Positions 34,045 to 40,312 of a stretch of 46,374 bases of DNA are shown here, in pieces. How positions within the stretch are numbered: the first letter of the stretch is position 1; each line of letters opens with the position of its first letter. The translations under genes were made by a program, and so were the position numbers. The notes beneath the pieces were generated by a model, which worked only from the letters and a program-made list of their open reading frames with translations, had not been told where the DNA came from and ran no database searches. The DNA comes from UBA1367 sp040268355 (lineage in GTDB: Bacteria; Actinomycetota; Coriobacteriia; Coriobacteriales; Atopobiaceae): positions 1 to 46,374 of the forward strand of contig JAWRIT010000024.1 in the NCBI GenBank assembly GCA_040268355.1. The letters run 5' to 3'.

Positions 34045-34935
34045 CTACTCCACAGCCTCCTGAGTCGTCTCCCCAAACTGATAGCGTCCCGACGAACCAA
34101 ACAGCCGCATGTACCCTCGGAGCCAAGCAGTCGCGGCTCGCTCGGACTCAAGCGAGACGAACAGGTAGTCGGGACGGTCGTTCTCGCTCAGATAGTCACG
34201 GATGGCAGAGACGAAGGTCGCCGAGTAGTCGGTCCACAGGTTGACCTTGTTGATGCCACCCGCGACCGCCTTGCGGAAGTTCCTCTCGCCGGAGCCGGAC
34301 CCGCCGTGCAACACGAGGGGATAGTCCGGACCAAGCGCGGCCTTGATCTCGGCAAGACGTGTGAAGTCAAGACGGGGCACGTAGTCTGCGGGGTAGTTGC
34401 CATGGGCCGTGCCAATGGCGACGGCCAGGGCGTCGCAGCCGGTACGCTCCACGAACTCGACGGCCATCTCGACGTTCGTGTAGAGGTCATCCGAGCGGCC
34501 GTCGCCAGAGGTGGCCTGGCCCACATGCCCCAGCTCCGCCTCCACCGACGCCCCATGCGCGTGCGCGAGCGCCACGATCTGCTGCACCCGCCTGACGTTC
34601 TCCTCGAAGGGCAGGCTCGACGCGTCGCACATGACGCTCGAGTAGCCGGCACGGATGGCGCGGCAGATGTCCTCGAACTCGAGCCCGTGGTCCAGGTTGA
34701 GGGCAACGGGGACGTCAAGGTCCTCGGCAAGGGCCCTGACCAGGGGCACGAAGCCCTCGGGCGTGGCATGCAGGTTCATCTGTCGCGGCGAGGTGTCCAA
34801 AATGACCGCGGACTTCTCGGCCTGCGCCGCGGCCAAAGCCGCCCGCAGCGTGTTCAGGTCGCAGACGTTGGGCGCCGGCACCGCGTAGTTGTTCTTGCTC
34901 GCATGCTGGAGTATGTCCTTCATAGAGACGTACAT
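34045..34935 (-). CDS. Class II ketose-bisphosphate aldolase
   Basis: A 296-residue zinc-dependent aldolase of the FbaA/GatY/KbaY family, cleaving a ketose (bis)phosphate to DHAP and an aldehyde. Motifs: D82-H83 in LNLDHGLEFED, VEAELGHVG (132-139), the zinc histidines H178 in IGTAHGNY and H210 in VLHGGSGSG, and NLWTDYSA for phosphate binding. The start ATG has AGGAGGTTTC upstream. No sugar kinase is in the operon, so the substrate may be a ketose-1-phosphate formed by the PTS, or the bisphosphate may come from a kinase elsewhere. Confidence 0.93.
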   Translation of the reverse strand: MYVSMKDILQHASKNNYAVPAPNVCDLNTLRAALAAAQAEKSAVILDTSPRQMNLHATPEGFVPLVRALAEDLDVPVALNLDHGLEFEDICRAIRAGYSSVMCDASSLPFEENVRRVQQIVALAHAHGASVEAELGHVGQATSGDGRSDDLYTNVEMAVEFVERTGCDALAVAIGTAHGNYPADYVPRLDFTRLAEIKAALGPDYPLVLHGGSGSGERNFRKAVAGGINKVNLWTDYSATFVSAIRDYLSENDRPDYLFVSLESERAATAWLRGYMRLFGSSGRYQFGETTQEAVE

Positions 34936-35025
34936 GAAACCTCCTCTGAGATGTGAACGTGCATCCACCTGCGAGGGAGCCGGAAGGGGACGTGCCCTCG
35001 CGAATGGGGCCAGTGCTTTCTCCGT

Positions 35026-35047
35026 CAGGTGCGCCGAGGCGCACCTG
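35026..35047 (-). terminator. Hairpin between EIIC and aldolase
   Basis: CAGGTGCGCC and GGCGCACCTG form a near-perfect palindrome (nine pairs with a CGAG or CTCG tetraloop), about 50 bases past the EIIC stop. There is no U-tract. It probably attenuates or segments the transcript. Confidence 0.6.
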
Positions 35048-35099
35048 GTGCCGGGCCCAAGACCGATCGAGACCGTTCCCGGACCCGGCTCAGAAGGGA

Positions 35100-36221
35100 C
35101 TAGGAGAGCAGCTGGTCGAGGACGCCGTTTCCGGCCATCTCAGATGACTCGTCGATCGGCTTGCGGAGCAGGTAGTACAGGACGCCAGTGACCAGCGCGC
35201 CCGCGAACCAGAAGAGCACGAACTGAAGCGGGTTGCTCATCATGGGAATGACGAAGGCGCCGCCGTGGACCGCCGGGGACTCCAGGGCGAAGTAGCCGCA
35301 CAGGCCGCCGGAGATCGCGCCGCCGATCATGCAGGGAACGAGGCAGCGCCACGTGTCCTGGACAAGGAACGGAATGACGTACTCCTGGATGTAGCAGCTG
35401 GCCAGAACGATGCCAGAGAGGGTGGTCGAGCGCTCCTTCTCGGTGAACTTCCGCTTGCCGGTGAAGCGGTCGATGATCTGGGCGATGCAGACGCCGAGCG
35501 GGTTCTGCATGCCGCCGCACATCTTGCAGGCGGCGGGCGTCAGGATGCCCTCCGCGTTGAGGCCGTTGGCGACCAGGGCGACGGCCTTGGAGATCGGGCC
35601 ACCTTGGTCGGTCGACATGCCGATTCCGATCGCTGCGCCAAAGACGAAGCCACCGACCCCCTGCAAGGACGTGAGGGCGCTGTTGACGACCTGCGTGAGC
35701 CACGACACGGGAACGCCCACGACGTACCACATGAGCAGGCAGGTGACGAGCGTCCCGACGACCGGGATGATCAGGATCGGGAACACCGACTGGATGTCGG
35801 AGGGGACCTTCTTCGAGAGGGACTTGAGGTAGTTGACGATGTATCCTGCCAGGATGCCGCCGATGACCGCCCCCAGGAAGCCCGCCTTGATCGTGTTGGC
35901 GATGACGCCCACGGCAAATCCCGGCGCAAGGCCCGGCTTGTCGGCCAGAGACCAGGCGACGTAGGCGCCGATGATGGGGACGCACACCTCAAAGATGGCC
36001 GAGCCGATGGCGTAGATGGTCATCGCGGGGGTGTAGTCGCTATAGGTCAGCTCGGCCATCTGGCTCGCGATGTCGTAGCCGCCCATCGCCTTGGCGATGC
36101 CCCACAGGACGCCGCCGCCCACGATGAATGGAATCATGTACGAGATGCCGGTGAGCACCGCATCCCAGATAATGCTGGCCTGGCTCTTCTGCTTGACATT
36201 CTTCCGTTTGATCTCCGCCAT
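35100..36221 (-). CDS. PTS EIIC, fructose family
   Basis: A 373-residue membrane permease of the fructose-mannitol PTS family with about nine to ten hydrophobic segments (GISYMIPFIVGGGVLWGIA at 25-43; GAYVAWSLADKPGLAPG; GFLGAVIGGILAGYIVNYLK). The start overlaps the EIIB stop by one base (TAATG). It imports a ketose or polyol with phosphorylation; linkage to a class II aldolase rather than 1-phosphofructokinase suggests a substrate other than plain fructose. Confidence 0.94.
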   Translation of the reverse strand: MAEIKRKNVKQKSQASIIWDAVLTGISYMIPFIVGGGVLWGIAKAMGGYDIASQMAELTYSDYTPAMTIYAIGSAIFEVCVPIIGAYVAWSLADKPGLAPGFAVGVIANTIKAGFLGAVIGGILAGYIVNYLKSLSKKVPSDIQSVFPILIIPVVGTLVTCLLMWYVVGVPVSWLTQVVNSALTSLQGVGGFVFGAAIGIGMSTDQGGPISKAVALVANGLNAEGILTPAACKMCGGMQNPLGVCIAQIIDRFTGKRKFTEKERSTTLSGIVLASCYIQEYVIPFLVQDTWRCLVPCMIGGAISGGLCGYFALESPAVHGGAFVIPMMSNPLQFVLFWFAGALVTGVLYYLLRKPIDESSEMAGNGVLDQLLS

Positions 36222-36550
36222 TAGCTAATCGCCTCCAATACCTCTTGGACGACACCCGCCGCCGTTTCCTTGGTCATGACTTCCTTCGTCTTGCAGCTGA
36301 GCGTGGGCAGCGGATCAAAGCGCTCAGGATCCTTGATCTTCACGTCTGCGGCGATGATGGCCGCATCCGCCCGCGCCACGTCCTCCTCAGTGATGACGTT
36401 CTCGGCCCCCGTCGCTCCCTGAGTCTCGATCTTGGCCTCGCAACCTGCGGCCTCGATCGCACGCTTGAGCGACTCGGCTGCCATGAAGGTGTGGGCAATG
36501 CCGATCTGGCATGCAGTAACACCAACGATGTAGAGCTTCTTTGTTGCCAC
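36221..36550 (-). CDS. PTS EIIB, fructose family
   Basis: A 109-residue phosphocarrier with phospho-cysteine C14 in VGVTACQIGIAHTFMAAE, the family signature (usually ACPTGIAHT; Pro-Thr is Gln-Ile here). The start is a GTG with GAGAGGAAGTCAG upstream. It is the first gene of the long minus-strand operon ending with EIIA at 26817. The phosphate route would be HPr, EIIA (26817-27275), this EIIB, then the sugar. Confidence 0.94.
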   Translation of the reverse strand: MATKKLYIVGVTACQIGIAHTFMAAESLKRAIEAAGCEAKIETQGATGAENVITEEDVARADAAIIAADVKIKDPERFDPLPTLSCKTKEVMTKETAAGVVQEVLEAIS

Positions 36551-36857
36551 CTGACTTCCTCTCCTCTCTTTGCAAGAGCTGTCGTTCAGTTATTTGCACT
36601 CCTTCCCATTTCTCGTTCCTTGATAGTTGATCAATCTGAATGGATCTGGGTTCTGCAGCACATCATATTTACTCCACATTCTTTTGCACGACACTTTGGC
36701 ATATTTGGCATAACTTCACGGTTTGTCCACTATCTGTTCGACTATATGTTCCGGTTTAGGTAGTATATGGAGAGGTCTTCATATTTTGTCCATACTTTTT
36801 GGTGAAGTCCTGGTGAACGCTATACTGCTCTCGTACGAATCAGGGAGAGGAGTGACG
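36551..36857. promoter_or_regulatory. AT-rich divergent control region
   Basis: This 307-base region between divergent starts is clearly more AT-rich than its surroundings. It holds a perfect tandem repeat TTTGGCATATTTGGCATA (36695-36712), two TTTGTCCA boxes 63 bases apart (36722-36729 and 36785-36792) and a TTGATCAA palindrome (36627-36634) inside TTGATAGTTGATCAA. These are candidate operators for the PTS-CoA operon; no regulator gene for that operon is obvious. A plus-strand promoter is listed separately. Confidence 0.55.
36799..36826 (+). promoter_or_regulatory. Candidate promoter of the small membrane protein gene
   Basis: TTGGTG (36799-36804) and TATACT (36821-36826) are spaced by 16 bases and lie 32 bases before the ATG. 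The -10 matches five of six consensus positions. One TTTGTCCA box ends seven bases before the -35. Confidence 0.5.
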
Positions 36858-37421
36858 ATGCCGCAGGAAAGTACAAAGAATTGCCTTGAAGTGAGACGGG
36901 ACCTCGTACGTCCCGCCGCCCTCGCGTTCATGGGGACATGCCTCCTCATCGCTGCGATCGCCGCGGCTTTCGCTCCCCTCCCCTCGGTGGAGAACGAGCT
37001 CATGACCCGCATCTTCATGGGCTACCTTGGCCTGCCGGTGTCGTGCGGCATCATCGCCTTCAACGTGTGGAGCCTCGCCCACCGCAGGAACGCCCTCGTC
37101 ATCGACGGGCGTGGCATCACGGACAACACCACCGCGCTATCGTCGGGCCACACGCCGTGGGAGCAGATCTCGGAGGTCTACGTGCTCAGGCTCAAAGACG
37201 GTGACTTCCTCTGCGCGGTTCCTGCCGACTACGACGCGTGGCTCGCCACGCGCACCAAGGGCCAGAGGATGCTTGCGCAGGCGAACCACGACAGTGGCTT
37301 CGCGCCGATCCGCATTCAGTTCGCCAAGGTCGCAGGCGGCGTGACCGCACCAGACGCGCTCGCCGTCGTCAAGCGCATCCGGCCGGGTGTGGTCACGCGC
37401 ACCCGCAAGCCTCGCTACTGA
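36858..37421 (+). CDS. Small two-helix membrane protein (STM3941-like)
   Basis: A 187-residue protein with two membrane segments (about 17-39 and 52-74) followed by a soluble domain (ALVIDGRGITDN, PWEQISEVYVLRLKDGDFLCAV) like the PH-like part of the STM3941 family of unknown function. No catalytic motif is seen. The start ATG follows GGGAGAGGAGTGACG. It is divergent from the fructose-type PTS operon and may share its control region; a link in function is not shown. Confidence 0.75.
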   Translation: MPQESTKNCLEVRRDLVRPAALAFMGTCLLIAAIAAAFAPLPSVENELMTRIFMGYLGLPVSCGIIAFNVWSLAHRRNALVIDGRGITDNTTALSSGHTPWEQISEVYVLRLKDGDFLCAVPADYDAWLATRTKGQRMLAQANHDSGFAPIRIQFAKVAGGVTAPDALAVVKRIRPGVVTRTRKPRY

Positions 37422-37514
37422 GGCCTCGCTGCTGGGTGCGTGAGCCACGCCGATCGAGAACGGCCTGTGATATCGTTTTTTGGACTGACGTACGTAGATC
37501 GTGGAGGTGCACGC

Positions 37515-38516
37515 ATGAACGTGCTCTGCTTTGGGGAGTCCCTCATCCGCCTCGCCACAACCGCGCATGAGCGGCTTGAGGACGCGTCAGAGCTCGAGGT
37601 GTCCTATGCGGGCGCGGAGAGCGTCGTGGCCGTGGCGCTCGCCCGGCAGGGAGAGACCGTCTCCTACGCCAGCAAGGTCTCGGACAACCAGCTGGGCAGC
37701 AACGCCCTGGTGACGCTCGCGCGCAACGGCGTCAGCACCTCGCAGGTGCTGCGCTCGTCGGCGCGCATGGGCCTATACTACGTCGAACGGGGGAAGTCCA
37801 TCCGCCCCTCGATCGTGACCTACGACCGCTCGGGCACCGCCATGGCGATGGCGTCGCGCGAGGACTTCGACTGGGACCGGATGCTGAACGGCGTCGAGGT
37901 GTTCTTCTTCTCCGGTATCGTACCGGCCATATCCAGCGAGCTCGTCGCGGCATGCCATGACGCGCTGCGCGAGTGCAAGGGCCGGGGCATCCACACGGTC
38001 TGCGACCTCAACTACCGCCATACCATGTGGTCACCAGATGAGGCGCTGGCGGCCTGGGAGCAGCTGCTCCCCATGGTCGACGTGCTTACGGCCTCGGAAG
38101 ACGACATCATCGCCCTCACCGACGCCCAGGTGTCCCGTCCCGACCTGTTCGACTATTGCCAGATGTGGTGCGACAAGGTCCGCGAACGGTACAACATGAG
38201 CTCCGTCGCCTTCATAACGCGCCTCACCAATCGTCACGACATCGCGCGCTTTCGGGGCACGCTGCTCAAGGACGGGGAAACCTATGTCTCGAAGGAGCAG
38301 GTCGTTTCGGTCAGCGATCTCTCGTCGTGCGGGAGCATCTTCACAGCGGGCATCATTCACGGCACCATCAGCAGGTGGGAGCCGCAGTTCATCATCGACT
38401 ACGCCACGATCGCGAGCGCCTACAAGGCCACGGAGCGGGGAGAGTACTCCTACGCCTCTGAGACGGAGATCGCACGGTTGCTCGCAAATGTCGTAACGCC
38501 CGCGATTCTGCAGTAG
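37515..38516 (+). CDS. PfkB-fold sugar kinase homologue lacking the catalytic Asp
   Basis: A 333-residue protein of the PfkB/ribokinase family, closest by eye to 2-keto-3-deoxygluconate kinases (LCFGESLIRLA, YDRSGTAMAMASREDFDWDR, CDLNYRHTMW, SGIVPAI). In active kinases the anion-hole and catalytic base motif reads GAGDxFxAG or GGGDSFxAG; here it is SCGSIFTAG, with S274 (codon AGC at 38334-38336) where the base Asp should be. The N-terminal GGxxxNVA block is also altered (YAGAESVVAVALAR). The frame is intact with normal length and ordinary codon use, so it is not a decaying gene. It may be a pseudokinase that binds sugar or nucleotide for regulation. The start ATG has GGAGGTGCACGC upstream. 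Confidence 0.85.
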   Translation: MNVLCFGESLIRLATTAHERLEDASELEVSYAGAESVVAVALARQGETVSYASKVSDNQLGSNALVTLARNGVSTSQVLRSSARMGLYYVERGKSIRPSIVTYDRSGTAMAMASREDFDWDRMLNGVEVFFFSGIVPAISSELVAACHDALRECKGRGIHTVCDLNYRHTMWSPDEALAAWEQLLPMVDVLTASEDDIIALTDAQVSRPDLFDYCQMWCDKVRERYNMSSVAFITRLTNRHDIARFRGTLLKDGETYVSKEQVVSVSDLSSCGSIFTAGIIHGTISRWEPQFIIDYATIASAYKATERGEYSYASETEIARLLANVVTPAILQ

Positions 38517-38570
38517 CGTGCGGGCGGGATGTGGGAAGGTGCGGGCTAGGCGGAAGGTGCGTGCGAAACG

Positions 38571-39179
38571 GTGAGAACGGTGCTCCTCCATGGCCTCGGG
38601 CAGACGGCGGCGGACTGGGATGGCGTGGTTCGACAGTTTCCGTCTTCTGATGCTGAGATCGAGTGTCCGGAGCTCTTCGGTGCGGGTGAGGACGACGTGT
38701 CCTACCCGCAGCTTCTTGCCAAGCTGGAGCGGCGATATGCCGATGCGTCAGAGCCGCTTCGTGTGTGCGGCCTCTCACTCGGTGCGCTGCTTGCGCTTGA
38801 CTTTACGCTGCGGCATGGAAGCGCGGTTCATTCTTTGGTTCTGATTGGGGCGCAGTACAAAGTCCCTCGATTGTTGATCGACCTTCAGAACATCCTGTTC
38901 CGCTGCATGCCGGAGAAGTCCTTTGCGGGCATGGGATTATCAAAAGAGAACGTGATTGGTTTGGCACACTCCATGCGATCCTTGGACTTTACCGCGCAGC
39001 TGGGACGGATCACCTGTCCAGTGACCGTCGTATGCGGAGAGAAGGACCATGCCAATCTAGGGGCGTCAAAAAGGCTGGCGGAGCTGCTGCCACAAGCAAA
39101 GCTGCGCATCATCCCCGGAGCAGGACACGAGGTCAACAAAAGCGCACCTCAGGAGCTTGCCGCTGTTTTGGGTGAGTGA
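38571..39179 (+). CDS. Alpha/beta hydrolase
   Basis: A 202-residue alpha/beta-fold hydrolase with the triad visible: nucleophile S69 in VCGLSLGALLA, the acid in VVCGEKDHAN and the His in IPGAGHEVNK; HGLG near the N-terminus supplies the oxyanion hole. The cap is minimal, so it is on the small side. The substrate is unknown (ester, thioester or lactone). The start is a GTG with only a weak GGAAGG upstream, so it is uncertain. Codon use is less GC-rich than in the neighbours (many TTG, CTT, GTT and TTT codons), which suggests recent acquisition. Confidence 0.85.
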   Translation: MRTVLLHGLGQTAADWDGVVRQFPSSDAEIECPELFGAGEDDVSYPQLLAKLERRYADASEPLRVCGLSLGALLALDFTLRHGSAVHSLVLIGAQYKVPRLLIDLQNILFRCMPEKSFAGMGLSKENVIGLAHSMRSLDFTAQLGRITCPVTVVCGEKDHANLGASKRLAELLPQAKLRIIPGAGHEVNKSAPQELAAVLGE

Positions 39180-39443
39180 CTTGCAGGAGCATTATGTGTC
39201 CTTTGCCGCTATGCGGCCTCCTTGAACTTCCAGGTAGACCGAGACCTGCAAGCGGGGTGGACGAAAAGGTGGAGGATGTAATGGCTTTATGGCAGGCGCG
39301 ACGCTGAGCACAAAGACACCCCGGAAGCACAGTGGACCCCTGTCTAAGGGTTTTCGCGTATCCACCCATAGAACCATTGGGCTGATCCCAGAGTAGTAGT
39401 GCCCCCATGCGTTGTGAGCACTATCTTTCCTTACCTGTCTCCC
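39180..39443. other. Non-coding stretch with short repeats
   Basis: 264 bases between convergent genes. CTTGCAGG (39180-39187) is inverted at 39245-39252. GACCTGCAAGCGGGGT (39243-39258) and a decayed relative (39334-39358) match the repeat at 9067-9083. No gene is supported. Confidence 0.55.
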
Positions 39444-39884
39444 CTACGACGCCCTCTTGCCCCCTCGTCCGCGGCACCACTCGTCGTACCGCTGCACGTT
39501 TGGCTGCTTGGCCTTCAAGACCTTACGGACCCGGCGCTTCTCTTGTTCGTAGGCATTCAAGCGTCCCGTGAAGAAGAGGAAGCTCATCAAAAAGAGAAAG
39601 GCTGTCGAGATGAATATGGGGGCGGCCTGCATCGTTGCCACGGTGGACACGCTGAAGATGATGGCGCCCACCATAAGGAACTCGCCAGGCGCAGAGGCCT
39701 TCTTCCGTTCCTCGGCAGAGATCTCGCAGCTAAGGTCATTGAGGTACAGCTGGTCAAACAGCTGGTCCGCATCGACCCCCTGCTCCTTTGCGTATCGTTT
39801 GATGAGCGCCCGACCGGCGCTGTCAGCCCGCTCGTAGGTCCGCGTCTTCTTGTAATCCCGCTCGCTCGTTGCCGGCATGCTCAT
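39444..39884 (-). CDS. Small membrane protein of unknown function
   Basis: A 146-residue protein with a charged N-terminal half (YKKTRTYERADSAGRALIKRYAKEQ, read in pieces), two adjacent membrane segments (about 67-88 and 90-108) and a basic C-terminal tail (EQEKRRVRKVLKAKQ). I do not recognise the family. The start ATG overlaps the HPr-like gene by four bases, so it is translationally coupled to it, at the end of the lactose/cellobiose-type PTS operon. AAGGGGAGCGCGC precedes the start. A second ATG two codons in is possible. Confidence 0.72.
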   Translation of the reverse strand: MSMPATSERDYKKTRTYERADSAGRALIKRYAKEQGVDADQLFDQLYLNDLSCEISAEERKKASAPGEFLMVGAIIFSVSTVATMQAAPIFISTAFLFLMSFLFFTGRLNAYEQEKRRVRKVLKAKQPNVQRYDEWCRGRGGKRAS

Positions 39885-40159
39885 GCGCGCTCCCCTTCAC
39901 GCCCCTCGACGATGGCAACAAGACGCTCGATGGCCTCCGCCTCGTCGGGGCCCTCCGACTCGAGCTCGATGACGTCGCCCTCCCACACCTCTGCCGACAG
40001 CACGTCGAAGGGTCGCTTCGCATCGACAAAGTCAATGCCGCGCGAGACGTTCCGCAGAAAGATGTCGGACTTAAACGATCGTGCCGCCGCGACAAACCTG
40101 CTGGCCGGGCGAGCATGTAGCCCACCGGCGACGAGGACTCTGCACCTGCGCGTTCGCAT
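39881..40159 (-). CDS. HPr-like phosphocarrier (paralogue without Ser46)
   Basis: A 92-residue HPr-family protein. The phospho-histidine H15 is in AGGLHARPASRFV, exactly as in HPr. In place of the regulatory Ser46 motif (KSIMGVMSL in Bacillus HPr) it has AKRPFDVLSAEV, with Arg at the equivalent position (R49), so HPr kinase could not act there. The start ATG has AAGGAGGCGAG. It lies in a sugar-specific PTS operon rather than beside ptsI, so it is likely a dedicated or auxiliary phosphocarrier. Confidence 0.88.
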   Translation of the reverse strand: MRTRRCRVLVAGGLHARPASRFVAAARSFKSDIFLRNVSRGIDFVDAKRPFDVLSAEVWEGDVIELESEGPDEAEAIERLVAIVEGREGERA

Positions 40160-40238
40160 CTCGCCTCCTTCCAGGCAGCACCACGGCGCTGCCCACGAAC
40201 GTCCCTACGCGCCTGCCGCCCAACACCAGCCCGCCTAT

Positions 40239-40268
40239 GCGGGGAGCTGGCCGCCGCCCGCTCCCCGC
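40239..40268 (-). terminator. Perfect 9-bp hairpin between GH1 and HPr-like gene
   Basis: GCGGGGAGC (40239-40247) pairs with GCTCCCCGC (40260-40268) around a 12-base loop, 45 bases past the GH1 stop. A second small stem (GGCAGC with GCTGCC, 40174-40193) lies closer to HPr. No U-tract is present. Confidence 0.55.
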
Positions 40269-40312
40269 CTGAGCGCATCCGATCGTCCTACGGCCGCGCC
40301 CTGCAGCCGCTC

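Noticed and set aside
32506..34956. 816-codon plus-strand open frame
   Set aside because: It lies opposite the ligase and aldolase genes, reads as Arg/His/Gly-rich low-complexity sequence with no family motif, and has no ribosome binding site. Long antisense frames are expected in GC-rich coding DNA.
26817..36550. Classical butyrate operon
   Set aside because: Thiolase, hydroxybutyryl-CoA dehydrogenase and CoA-transferase are present, but crotonase, butyryl-CoA dehydrogenase and Etf genes are not.
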